Made by a program: the position numbers and the translations under genes. A DNA stretch of 23,294 bases from Lachnospiraceae bacterium (GTDB lineage Bacteria; Bacillota; Clostridia; Lachnospirales; Lachnospiraceae): NCBI GenBank assembly GCA_900766915.1, contig CAAFXE010000231.1, forward strand, positions 1 through 23,294, given 5' to 3'. The notes beneath the pieces were generated by a model, which ran no database searches, was not told the origin of the DNA, and worked only from the letters and a program-made list of their open reading frames with translations. Numbering within the stretch: the first letter of the stretch is position 1; each line of letters opens with the position of its first letter. This document shows, piece by piece, positions 1-6,091 of this stretch.

Positions 1-89
1 AATATGCTGTGTATCGGTTTGAGTAAAAGTAGCAGTCTTGGGCGAACGTTCAAGGCTGTTATTTTTATGGTTGAAATATTTGGTTGTGT

Positions 90-114
90 CGAATATCGTT
101 TCCTTTCATAAACT
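90..114 (+). promoter_or_regulatory. Possible sporulation sigma promoter of the cotJ operon
   Basis: CATAAACT at 107-114 matches 7 of 8 positions of the SigE -10 consensus CATACAnT, and a CGAATAT sequence lies upstream at 90-96. The spacing between them, about 10 bases, is shorter than the usual 12-15, so only the -10 element is reasonably supported. It sits 33 bases before the cotJA start. In Bacillus subtilis the cotJ operon is transcribed by SigE in the mother cell, which fits. Confidence 0.3.
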
Positions 115-146
115 AATTAAGAGAACATGAAAGGAGAATTTACGAT

Positions 147-347
147 ATGAATGAATGCAAACGTCCAAATTCCGCCCGCACAAACTGCTCTTCCATGGAT
201 GCACTCGGTCAGTTTCCTGTTGCAATGGCATATGTTCCATGGCAGCGTTTCGGTCGGACTTATGATCTGTCAAAAGCACTTTGTGCCGGTACCATATTCC
301 CTGAACTGGATAAACCATTTTGTGGAAAGCGAGGTGGCTGTAAGTAA
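147..347 (+). CDS. cotJA: Spore coat-associated protein CotJA
   Basis: A 66-residue protein with the CotJA signature: MAYVPWQ around residues 28-34, then a segment running into GTIFPELDKPF near residues 48-58. In Bacilli and Clostridia CotJA is a small component of the spore coat, made in the mother cell and needed with CotJC for assembly of the CotJ complex. The start at 147 is preceded by AAAGGAG at a good distance. Its stop shares a base with the start of cotJB (TAATG), which indicates translational coupling. This gene belongs to the host chromosome, not the phage. Length and motif agree with the family, so the call is firm. Confidence 0.93.
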   Translation: MNECKRPNSARTNCSSMDALGQFPVAMAYVPWQRFGRTYDLSKALCAGTIFPELDKPFCGKRGGCK

Positions 348-697
348 TGGATAACAGACAATCATCTTATCAGAATTCATGCCGTTTAAATCATTCCAAT
401 ATGATGGAACGTCCTACGCCAACACCTGCCTCTTCCTGCAGACCTTCCAGAAAAGAGCTCATGGAAAAAATCAATCAGTACAGCTTCGCGGTCAATGAAG
501 CGAATCTTTTCTTAGATACCCATCCTTATGACAAAGAAGCACTGGAATATTTCCAGAAGTACCGGGCACTTCGGATAGATGCCATCCGTGAATATGATAA
601 ATATTTTGCTCCTCTGATCATTGATCATACGGAAAGCGACAAAACACCGTGGAGTTGGGTAAGTGAACCATGGCCTTGGGAAGGAGTTGAATGTTAG
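347..697 (+). CDS. cotJB: Spore coat protein CotJB
   Basis: A 116-residue protein of the CotJB family. The N-terminal 35 residues are polar and variable. The conserved domain starts at about residue 36 (KELMEKINQYSFAVNEANLFLDTHP), continues with an acidic and aromatic stretch including ALEYFQKYRALR, and ends with a Trp-rich tail (WSWVSEPWPWEGVEC), which is typical of the family. CotJB is a structural protein of the spore coat. The gene starts on the last base of the cotJA stop and is followed after 3 bases by the start of cotJC, giving the usual JA-JB-JC order. It is host DNA. Confidence 0.93.
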   Translation: MDNRQSSYQNSCRLNHSNMMERPTPTPASSCRPSRKELMEKINQYSFAVNEANLFLDTHPYDKEALEYFQKYRALRIDAIREYDKYFAPLIIDHTESDKTPWSWVSEPWPWEGVEC

Positions 698-700
698 TAT

Positions 701-814
701 ATGTGGAATTATGAAAAACGATTACAACACCCTGTAAAGATTACTCAGACAAATGCAAAGGCTGCGCAGATCATTATTTCCCAGTTTGGTGGACCCGACT
801 GCAAAAAGTTATGA
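701..814 (+). pseudogene. cotJC: cotJC 5' fragment, interrupted by phage insertion
   Basis: The frame from ATG 701 reads as the start of CotJC, the manganese-catalase-like spore coat protein: MWNYEKRLQHPVKI, then an IISQFGGPD motif. Intact CotJC proteins are about 190-220 residues and continue after GGPD with a helical ferritin-like fold (typically GELxASLRYL). Here the family match stops at GGPD (about position 800), followed by CKKL and a stop at 812-814. The break falls against the 3' end of a large serine recombinase gene. The simplest reading is that the phage integrated into codon 33-34 of cotJC, with the remaining 3' part at the far prophage end outside this window. Excision would rebuild the gene. 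Confidence 0.85.
786..808. other. Left attachment junction (attL), approximate
   Basis: Homology to cotJC ends at about 800 and the recombinase stop codon is at 809-811, so the crossover lies within this short stretch, probably around GGTGGACCCGAC (789-800). The exact core cannot be fixed without the right end or an uninterrupted cotJC. Large serine integrases exchange at a 2-bp core, so the direct repeat shared by attL and attR may be only a few bases. Confidence 0.6.
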
Positions 815-2272
815 TTTCCGGAAAACGCAGTAAATATCAAGGTTTTTCGACTTTTTGTCGTAGACGATTTTATCACAAATAGAACGGATAGAGTTGGATT
901 TCACTTCTTTGGAAGCATCTGACTTGATAATGTCAACAATGTTTTTGACCCTTAAGATCATTTCCTCTGTATGATCCATAGAATCATTTTTAAAGTTTTT
1001 TGATTCTATTTCATCTAACTGACAACGGATCCGATCCTTTTCTTTCTGTAGCAGTTCTTTGTTTTCTTTATATTCCTCTAAGGTATCAATTCCATCCTGA
1101 TAGGCTGCCTTGATCCTTTTTTCTTTACTTTCCAGCTTTGCATAGGAATCTTTTAGAATTTCGTATTCATCGGTAAGTTGCGCCGGCGCAACGTTCTCCT
1201 CGATGTATTCGATGGAACCGGATGCAATGCGTGCTTCCAGTGTTTCTATTATGGCCTGCTCTATGAGAGCCGCTTTGACAAAATGGGATTCCGGACATTT
1301 TCCTTTTCCGTAAGAAATGCACTGAAACCCATCGTGAGCCCGCTGATAGGTCAGAGAAGAGCCACAACAGGAACATTTCAGTAAATTCCCTAACCAATGA
1401 CCATAAGAGCCTGCAGGACGGGATTTTGGAAGCCTGTACTGCTTTGCAATCTCTTCCTGTACCTTATCAAAGAAATCTTCGTCAATGATGGAATCATGGC
1501 CGCCTTTTACACAGATCATTTCAGGAGCATTGATGGCAGCACCTTTTCTTAGATTTTCTTTCCCGACATTCCAGCGGACATATCCCTTGTAAACAGGATT
1601 CTGCAAAACATATTTGACGGTACGGTTTTCCCAGACACCGCCGCGGTGGCTTTTGACACCAAGTTTGTTTAACCATGCAGCGATAGGAGAGTAGCCCATG
1701 TGGTCGTAATAAAATTTATGGAATATCAAACGAACATACTCTGCCTCATCAGGATCGATCTCTAAATGATCTTCGCCGGTACGGTACCCGAAAGGAGCTG
1801 TGGTCTGAAATTTTCCACGGGTAGCATTTTCAGTCATACCACGTTTTACTTCTCCGGAAAGACGGATGGAATAGTATTCATCCATCCACTCTATGATCCT
1901 CTCGATCAGACTTCCGAATGGACCATCAGCAAGCGGCTCAGATATGGAGATTACGTCTACACCGGCTTTTTTGAGTAAAGACTTATAAACGATTGATTCT
2001 TCCTGATTTCTGGCAAATCGGCTGAATTTCCAAACCAGAAGGACGTCCACAGGATGTTCCTTCGATTTTGCCTTTGCGATCATTTCCTGAAAAGCAGGAC
2101 GCTTATCAGCTTTGCGGCCGGAGATACCTGCATCCACAAATATGTATTCCAATATGATTCCATTGGATTTGGCATAATCCCGCAACAGACGTTCCTGGGA
2201 ATCCGGAGAAAGTTCTTCCTGATCGTGAGTGCTGACACGGATATAGCCGTAGCCGGATCTCAAATTACTCAT
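809..2272 (-). CDS. Large serine recombinase (phage integrase)
   Basis: This 487-residue protein carries the three parts of large serine integrases. The resolvase domain at about 5-150 has catalytic Ser14 in YIRVSTHDQ and also VDAGISGRKADKRPAF and KFSRFARN. The recombinase domain at about 170-275 includes APFGYR, a GYSPIAAWLNKLGV segment and LQNPVYKGYVRW. A zinc ribbon at about 300-340 contains KCSCCG and a later Cys pair region. A coiled coil at about 370-440 follows, as in enzymes that control integration versus excision. The start at 2272 is chosen because AGAGG precedes it and the resolvase fold begins at once; an upstream in-frame ATG at 2350 would add 26 unrelated residues. The gene ends against attL, as expected of an integrase. 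A directionality factor was not recognised. Confidence 0.93.
   Translation of the reverse strand: MSNLRSGYGYIRVSTHDQEELSPDSQERLLRDYAKSNGIILEYIFVDAGISGRKADKRPAFQEMIAKAKSKEHPVDVLLVWKFSRFARNQEESIVYKSLLKKAGVDVISISEPLADGPFGSLIERIIEWMDEYYSIRLSGEVKRGMTENATRGKFQTTAPFGYRTGEDHLEIDPDEAEYVRLIFHKFYYDHMGYSPIAAWLNKLGVKSHRGGVWENRTVKYVLQNPVYKGYVRWNVGKENLRKGAAINAPEMICVKGGHDSIIDEDFFDKVQEEIAKQYRLPKSRPAGSYGHWLGNLLKCSCCGSSLTYQRAHDGFQCISYGKGKCPESHFVKAALIEQAIIETLEARIASGSIEYIEENVAPAQLTDEYEILKDSYAKLESKEKRIKAAYQDGIDTLEEYKENKELLQKEKDRIRCQLDEIESKNFKNDSMDHTEEMILRVKNIVDIIKSDASKEVKSNSIRSICDKIVYDKKSKNLDIYCVFRKS
1177..1192. repeat. 16-bp perfect palindrome, copy 1 (in integrase)
   Basis: GTTGCGCCGGCGCAAC is a perfect 16-bp palindrome inside the integrase gene. 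Read on the coding strand it gives V-A-P-A-Q at the start of the coiled coil. An identical copy lies at 12825-12840. It is much more GC-rich than its surroundings. Confidence 0.9.
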
Positions 2273-2293
2273 AGCATCATCCTCTTTCTGTAA

Positions 2294-2321
2294 AATATAT
2301 GAAAATTGGGTACAAAAATAA
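2294..2321 (-). promoter_or_regulatory. Possible promoter of the integrase gene
   Basis: On the minus strand TTATTTT (2321-2315), a 13-base spacer and CATATATT (2301-2294) stand 21 bases before the integrase start. CATATATT agrees with 7 of 8 positions of the SigE -10 consensus CATACAnT and the spacing suits SigE; the -35 match is only partial. A vegetative reading is also possible because TTGTAC lies between them. This is a candidate only, but relevant because the integrase interrupts a SigE-type gene. Confidence 0.25.
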
Positions 2322-2328
2322 CAGCCTT

Positions 2329-2343
2329 CGAACAAAATGTTCG
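2329..2343. repeat. Inverted repeat CGAAC-N5-GTTCG upstream of the integrase
   Basis: CGAACAAAATGTTCG is a dyad 57 bases upstream of the integrase start. It resembles a Firmicutes LexA box (CGAAC-N4-GTTCG) but the spacer is one base too long. It may be an operator for another regulator or simply a hairpin arm. Confidence 0.4.
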
Positions 2344-2344
2344 A

Positions 2345-2450
2345 TTGCAAAGGCTGCCCGAAGATGATACAATATTTTGGTACTCATAGGCATCATCTTC
2401 GGATGTATGCTTGCCGTCCCTGTTGGCGCAGGGGCGGTTTTTATTTTTTA
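2345..2450 (+). ncRNA. Candidate short transcript with its own promoter and terminator
   Basis: On the plus strand, TTGCAA (2345-2350), a 17-base spacer and TACAAT (2368-2373) resemble a vegetative promoter. A strong intrinsic terminator ends at about 2450. No plus-strand gene lies between them, so a transcript of about 60-70 bases would result. An 11-bp perfect inverted repeat, CCGAAGATGAT (2358-2368) and ATCATCTTCGG (2392-2402), brackets the -10 and the predicted start. The transcript would lie between two minus-strand genes and end at the 3' end of the PIN gene. It could be a small regulatory RNA or a leftover of a lost gene; sequence alone does not decide. Confidence 0.35.
2414..2450 (+). 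terminator. Intrinsic terminator, plus strand
   Basis: The stem CCGTCCCTG (2414-2422) pairs with CAGGGGCGG (2429-2437) with one G-T pair, over a 6-base loop, and is followed by TTTTTATTTTTT. The T-run is on the plus strand only, so it does not serve the minus-strand genes on either side. Confidence 0.8.
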
Positions 2451-3034
2451 GATGCTGCGTTTAATGTGATTTCATTTGATGTAAACAAATTAATGCCTGG
2501 CATTGATGAAAAATCGTTGTCATCAGAAATAATATTTAGATTATTCGATTTAACGCAATGATCAAGAATAATATAGTCAAATGGATCACATCGGTGTTGA
2601 TCAAATTTTTCGGTAAAATCCCTCAAAAGTTCATATGTAAAATTATGTCCAACTACTTTGCAAATACTTGTTGCATTATTGAAAGTGGTTTTTAGAATTC
2701 TTTTAACATTTTCACGTTCTAAAGTGTTTTTACGGAAATCTTTCTTTGAATAGTGCAATTCTGGATTTGCAGCGTTGAAAATATCAAATTCGTTTTTCTC
2801 AATAACGTTTAATAATTCAGAAAGATTGTATACGGAGGTATATAAAGGATTTCCAGCAGAAACCAAACCATCAACAAAATCATAGTACGGTTGAGCTTGT
2901 TTTTTTATACCTTGGTTAGTTGTTCCGTACCGTGGATATGTATACCAATAGAGTACGTTTGTGTCTAAAAAGAATGCTCTATTGTTGTTAATAGAAGAGT
3001 AGGTATTAATATTTTCCACTTTATTACATTTCAT
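2441..3034 (-). CDS. PIN-domain ribonuclease-like protein
   Basis: A 197-residue protein with the acidic signature of PIN nucleases: Asp24 in FFLDTNVLYW, Glu73 in NLSELLNVIE, Asp150 and Asp153 in DPFDYIILDH, and Asp171/172/174 in IISDDNDF. These residues normally bind Mg2+ or Mn2+ for RNA cleavage; all appear present, so an active nuclease is likely. It is the last gene of a three-gene set. Its ATG overlaps the stop of the STAS-like gene (ATGA), so translation is coupled and depends on the upstream gene. In most toxin-antitoxin pairs the PIN partner is a small DNA-binding antitoxin; none is here, and the neighbours are STAS and HATPase proteins. A role as an RNA-cutting effector controlled by those two is inferred, not shown. 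Confidence 0.85.
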   Translation of the reverse strand: MKCNKVENINTYSSINNNRAFFLDTNVLYWYTYPRYGTTNQGIKKQAQPYYDFVDGLVSAGNPLYTSVYNLSELLNVIEKNEFDIFNAANPELHYSKKDFRKNTLERENVKRILKTTFNNATSICKVVGHNFTYELLRDFTEKFDQHRCDPFDYIILDHCVKSNNLNIISDDNDFSSMPGINLFTSNEITLNAASKK

Positions 3035-3384
3035 GATTCGTCCGCTTTCTTTGGTGTGTTATTCACAATTTTGTCGATTTCATCAGAGAATTGCGGATTT
3101 TCAGAAATCAAATGAGCGTTTTCTAAAGATGTCTCATAAGTATGAAGTCCTGTTTCTGTAATACCCAACAGCTTTATTTTACTAACAACATCAAAACCAT
3201 AAGCCAATGCTAAAGAAGCAAAGCTATTGTTGAAAAAAGGAGAGGCAAAACGTTTTATCCCATTAAAATCAACAGAAATCTCTTCGCCTGCCTGAATGAG
3301 CGATTCCAAGTGTTCTCTCAATACTTCTCCTTTGGATTTTGAAGCAGCTTCAGTAGTAAAAGATGCTAATGCAATAGTTTTCAT
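3031..3384 (-). CDS. STAS-like domain protein (DUF4325)
   Basis: A 117-residue protein resembling DUF4325 STAS-like proteins. The central segment EEISVDFNGIKRFASPFFNNSF (about residues 35-56) follows the family pattern: a beta strand ending in a hydrophobic-Asp-hydrophobic element, then an S/T-rich loop and a helix. STAS-like domains act as binding modules, and classical STAS proteins are anti-anti-sigma factors switched by phosphorylation of a Ser/Thr in this loop. AAGGAGG precedes the ATG at 3384. The gene starts 11 bases after the HATPase gene and overlaps the PIN gene by 4 bases, a tight operon. A role as a phosphorylatable partner of the HATPase protein is inferred from the SpoIIAA/SpoIIAB precedent. 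Confidence 0.75.
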   Translation of the reverse strand: MKTIALASFTTEAASKSKGEVLREHLESLIQAGEEISVDFNGIKRFASPFFNNSFASLALAYGFDVVSKIKLLGITETGLHTYETSLENAHLISENPQFSDEIDKIVNNTPKKADES

Positions 3385-3395
3385 GGCGATCCTCC

Positions 3396-4253
3396 TTAAT
3401 TTTTTACAGTATAGATATGATTGTAATCTGCAATGATTGTAATGCCAATAAGCGTTCCTATGGTTGAGCTTGGTATAGATCGAATGAGTTCTGTACCTTT
3501 ATATTGGTAATATATATCGTTAGCATAAATAATTAATGCCCCATCGTTTAGCTGTATGAATTTTTTAAGATTTGTAAGTCCAAGCCCTCTTGGAGTTCCT
3601 TCAATCAGCTGTTTGGTTGAATGCCCGCTCTTTAATGCCCATAAAAGCGCATCCTCCGAAGACAGTGTATTATCTGTAGTTTCTTTAACAAGAGCAGGGA
3701 TTCCAATACCTGTATCGTAAACAGAAAATGAAAGGTATCTTCCTTTTGGCATCCAATGACCGCAGGCATATACACCGAGCTTTGCTCTGGAATGATCAAC
3801 AGCATTACTGAATATTTCATATATATTTTGAAATAGCATTTCCTCTGCCTGTGGGTTTAGCTTTATTGGTGCCAGATCAAGAATATTTCCAATATAGTCT
3901 ATGATGAAGTCATCTTCTAAAGTTATTTTTTTAAAAGGAATAGCATTTTTGTTTTTAGGACATCTAAAATCAGTTAAAATATGTTCTACTAATCCGGAAT
4001 CTCTTAAATATTTATCTAATTTGGTATCTCTTCTTGTCCTATATACTATATTTTTACCAAAATAATGTCCAATATGCAACAAAGCACCGAGATAAGATGT
4101 AAATATAGCATGAACGTATTCACAATCTGACATATCTAATATAATCGTTTGCTCTTCGGAGTCGATTAATTCATTCTGTAGGTCGCTAAAAAACACATAG
4201 GAAGAATATATATTATTTAATTTCCTTGGAAATTTAATTATTTTCTCAGACAT
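3396..4253 (-). CDS. STAS-like plus GHKL/HATPase fusion protein
   Basis: A 285-residue protein. Residues about 20-100 look STAS-like (TIILDMSDCEYVHAIFTSYL). Residues about 135-280 form a GHKL ATP-binding fold with an N box (Glu146 and Asn150 in YEIFSNAVDHS), a G1 box VYDTGIGIP (Asp180) and a G2 box RGLGLTNLKKF (222-232). There is no dimerisation/phosphoacceptor His domain or receiver, so it is not a standard histidine kinase; it is closer to anti-sigma-factor kinases such as SpoIIAB or RsbW, or to stand-alone GHKL ATPases. It heads the HATPase-STAS-PIN cassette 30 bases downstream of the ImmA gene, so it is probably expressed with the lysogeny genes. AGAGG precedes the start. Its target is unknown. 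Confidence 0.8.
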   Translation of the reverse strand: MSEKIIKFPRKLNNIYSSYVFFSDLQNELIDSEEQTIILDMSDCEYVHAIFTSYLGALLHIGHYFGKNIVYRTRRDTKLDKYLRDSGLVEHILTDFRCPKNKNAIPFKKITLEDDFIIDYIGNILDLAPIKLNPQAEEMLFQNIYEIFSNAVDHSRAKLGVYACGHWMPKGRYLSFSVYDTGIGIPALVKETTDNTLSSEDALLWALKSGHSTKQLIEGTPRGLGLTNLKKFIQLNDGALIIYANDIYYQYKGTELIRSIPSSTIGTLIGITIIADYNHIYTVKN

Positions 4254-4283
4254 GATAATAACCTCTGATAAAAATGTACATTT

Positions 4284-4739
4284 CTAATAATTATCCAACC
4301 GTAAAGATCTTTTTAACTCTATAAATCTCTCATGATATCCAAGCATTCTTGAAAGTTGATCGGAAGTTAAATCTCTGTTTTCTTCTATGATTTCATCTGA
4401 AATCAATAACTCAACTGCAAACTTATTTGCTTCAATTTCATTTTTTGAAGTTAACAAAAATGTCTTGTTCCTTATAAAGTAGCAGTTTTCCTTTCTGTGC
4501 ATAATTGCATGTCCAAGCTCATGAGCCATCACAATCATAATCTCGTTATCATCCAAATTCTCATTCAAAAAAATGCATTTATGATTTTTCAGGAACATAT
4601 AGCAACCGGCACGGCTCCCAAGATTGCCGATCTGAACCTGTACATTCAAATACTCTGCAAGTTCAAAAGGATTTCTCGTGTTGTACTTTTTGACATAATA
4701 TGAAACTAATTTCTTTATGTCTTTTCTCAATTCATACAC
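4284..4739 (-). CDS. ImmA/IrrE-type metallopeptidase
   Basis: A 151-residue protein with the zincin motif HELGHAIMH (His73, Glu74, His77) and a third ligand in NEIEANKFAVELL (Glu103), as in ImmA/IrrE peptidases. In ICEBs1 and many phages ImmA cleaves the cognate ImmR repressor after DNA damage and starts induction. Here it lies directly after the XRE repressor gene: the repressor stop (4740-4742) abuts a GTG start at 4739. That GTG is preferred because the nearby ATG at 4735 is out of frame and closes at once. The arrangement strongly suggests a repressor-protease pair with translational coupling. Length matches the family. Confidence 0.9.
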   Translation of the reverse strand: MYELRKDIKKLVSYYVKKYNTRNPFELAEYLNVQVQIGNLGSRAGCYMFLKNHKCIFLNENLDDNEIMIVMAHELGHAIMHRKENCYFIRNKTFLLTSKNEIEANKFAVELLISDEIIEENRDLTSDQLSRMLGYHERFIELKRSLRLDNY

Positions 4740-5153
4740 CTACTTTTTATTTTTGTTAGGGTTGTATTTTTCTTTGTTAATTGGCTTCAATCGTTTCATC
4801 ATAAGTTCTATCTGTCCAAGTAGAAGTTCTGCATCTTCTTCAGGTATTGCTTCACCATCATAGGAAGCTGGTCCTTCTTCATTGTTCAACAATTTTTCTC
4901 TGAGAGCTTCCATATCTTTTGCAATGTCACGCTTGTCTTTTTCGGTAAGTTCGTTTTCACTGATTCTTCCTGTTTCCAAATAATCAACAGAGACGTTAAA
5001 GAAATCTGCAATTTTTCTAAGCTTTTCGCCTTTTGGCTTACTTCTTCCGGATTTCCAATCAGAAAAAGTGGACTTTGTTATTCCGGTAGCTTTAGCAATA
5101 TCAGAATCTTTGTATCCGTTTTTATCTCGCAACTCACAATATATTTCGTACAT
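4740..5153 (-). CDS. XRE-family phage repressor (ImmR-like)
   Basis: A 137-residue protein. Residues 1-60 are a helix-turn-helix of the XRE/Cro-C1 type, with DSDIAKATGITKSTFSDW as the two central helices. The C-terminal half is charged, with YDGEAIPEEDAELLLGQIE, a feature shared with repressors that pair with ImmA; it lacks a LexA-type Ser-Lys autoprotease. The start at 5153 is chosen over a GTG at 5165 because the ribosome site GTGAGG covers that GTG. The HTH is nearly identical in its recognition helix (GITKSTFSDWKSGRS) to the divergent Cro-like protein at 5351, so both should bind the same half-sites at 5211-5340. It likely maintains lysogeny and its own expression. Confidence 0.9.
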   Translation of the reverse strand: MYEIYCELRDKNGYKDSDIAKATGITKSTFSDWKSGRSKPKGEKLRKIADFFNVSVDYLETGRISENELTEKDKRDIAKDMEALREKLLNNEEGPASYDGEAIPEEDAELLLGQIELMMKRLKPINKEKYNPNKNKK

Positions 5154-5176
5154 AATTAACCTCACTAAAAAAAAGT

Positions 5177-5205
5177 TTTAAAATCCGTACAAAAACCATT
5201 GACAA
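5177..5205 (-). promoter_or_regulatory. Candidate leftward (lysogeny) promoter
   Basis: On the minus strand TTGTCA (5205-5200), 17 bases and TTTAAA (5182-5177) stand before the repressor start at 5153. The -35 overlaps that of the rightward promoter, so the two would compete. The -10 is weak (4 of 6). Confidence 0.45.
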
Positions 5206-5227
5206 GTTGTGATTTCCGTTCTATAAT
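5199..5227 (+). promoter_or_regulatory. Rightward early promoter
   Basis: TTGACA (5199-5204), a 17-base spacer and TATAAT (5222-5227) match the vegetative consensus perfectly. It reads toward the Cro-like gene at 5351 and the early operon. One operator half-site lies in its spacer and another just past its -10, so a bound repressor would block it. Confidence 0.85.
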
Positions 5228-5340
5228 TCAACTAGATAGTTCGGAAATCAAAACAAATCATATTGTTTTTAAGGTATTAACATCTGGTAAATGTATTATA
5301 TCTGATTTCCGAACTAAAATCAACAGAAAGTTCGGAAAAG
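5211..5340. promoter_or_regulatory. Operator array: four copies of a 12-bp half-site
   Basis: AGTTCGGAAATC or its complement occurs at 5211-5222 (GATTTCCGTTCT), 5238-5249 (AGTTCGGAAATC), 5304-5315 (GATTTCCGAACT) and 5329-5340 (AGTTCGGAAAAG). They form two inverted pairs, with 15-base and 13-base gaps. The first pair spans the rightward -10; the last copy touches the ribosome site of the Cro-like gene. A weaker half-site (AATCCGTAC) lies near 5183. Binding by the two XRE proteins is inferred from position and symmetry. Confidence 0.8.
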
Positions 5341-5350
5341 AGGTGTAAAA

Positions 5351-5554
5351 ATGTATGAAAAATATGTCGAATTGAGAGACGAAAAAAATGTAACCGATTA
5401 TCGAGTAGCAGATGAAACTGGAATTACAAAATCTACGTTCTCAGACTGGAAATCTGGTAGGAGTTCTCCAAAAATCGATAAGTTAAAAAAAATAGCAGAC
5501 TACTTTGGAGTACCTATCGAGTATTTCTTAGGTAATGAGGAGGTGCAGCAGTAG
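5351..5554 (+). CDS. Cro-like XRE-family regulator
   Basis: A 67-residue single-domain HTH protein (residues 1-62) with GITKSTFSDWKSGRS as the recognition region. AGAGGTG lies just upstream of the ATG. It is divergent from the repressor gene and shares much of its first 60 residues (MYE.Y.ELRD at the N-terminus, KLKKIADYFGV later), which points to duplication of one regulator into repressor and Cro roles. It lacks the repressor's C-terminal half. It probably competes at the operators to commit to lytic growth. Its stop is followed at once by the next ATG (TAGATG). Confidence 0.88.
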   Translation: MYEKYVELRDEKNVTDYRVADETGITKSTFSDWKSGRSSPKIDKLKKIADYFGVPIEYFLGNEEVQQ

Positions 5555-5716
5555 ATGGAAGATAAAAGAAGAAAGCGGAACCTTTTAAAAAAGTTCCGCA
5601 ATTCAAAGGAATTATTAAAAATTGTGTACGAACCTGGATTAGATATCAAAAAAGTTTTGGAATACAGGAAGAAGCTTATTGATTCCAAAAATATTGTCCA
5701 AACAGAATTGCGTTAG
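5555..5716 (+). CDS. Small basic early protein, unknown function
   Basis: A 53-residue, Lys/Arg-rich protein (MEDKRRKRNLLKKF at the N-terminus) that starts on the base after the Cro-like stop, with AGGAGGTG 13 bases upstream inside that gene. I do not recognise a family. The last 78 bases overlap the oppositely oriented gene at 5639-5992, so the two would be convergent and interfere. Placement and ribosome site support it; the antisense overlap lowers confidence. Confidence 0.5.
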   Translation: MEDKRRKRNLLKKFRNSKELLKIVYEPGLDIKKVLEYRKKLIDSKNIVQTELR

Positions 5717-5992
5717 CTGGGCATCAACGGTAAGTTCCTTACGGTTAATCATGTCGGCAATAACAAGAGAGTTATAAATAGCTTGAAGTTCATTGAAAGA
5801 AATTTTTTCTTCCAAATTTGTCAAACTTTTTTCGGCGCTTTTACCGTATTTTAAACATTCCTGTTTGAAAAGAGGATTCGTTTCTTCGAGTTCTAAATCC
5901 GGAAGTGCTTCTTCCATCACAAATAGAGTAGCCAGCATGGTTTTGACGTCAGATTCTGATGGGTTGTAACCAAATGATTTGAATTTAGACAT
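5639..5992 (-). CDS. Unrecognised protein on the opposite strand to the early operon
   Basis: A 117-residue, mostly helical acidic protein. I do not recognise a family; there is no signal peptide or membrane segment. AAAGGA precedes the ATG, and a near-consensus promoter for this strand lies at 6043-6071. It is alone on the minus strand between plus-strand early genes and overlaps the 3' end of the small gene at 5555. Independent transcription against the lytic operon suggests a gene expressed in the lysogen (a moron), or an antisense means of damping early transcription. Function is unknown. Confidence 0.75.
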   Translation of the reverse strand: MSKFKSFGYNPSESDVKTMLATLFVMEEALPDLELEETNPLFKQECLKYGKSAEKSLTNLEEKISFNELQAIYNSLVIADMINRKELTVDAQLTQFCLDNIFGINKLLPVFQNFFDI

Positions 5993-6042
5993 AGTAAATT
6001 TCCTTTCTTTTGTGTTTTGTCATGGGGTGACTTGTACAGAAA

Positions 6043-6071
6043 ATTATATGGAAAAATATGTAAAAAATCAA
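6043..6071 (-). promoter_or_regulatory. Promoter of the minus-strand gene at 5639-5992
   Basis: On the minus strand TTGATT (6071-6066), 17 bases and TATAAT (6048-6043) lie about 50 bases upstream of the ATG at 5992. The -10 is perfect and the -35 matches 4 of 6. Confidence 0.7.
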
Positions 6072-6091
6072 GGGAGGAAGTGCAACAGCAG

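Noticed and set aside
2329..2343. LexA (SOS) box upstream of the integrase
   Set aside because: CGAACAAAATGTTCG has a 5-base spacer between CGAAC and GTTCG; the Firmicutes LexA box needs 4.
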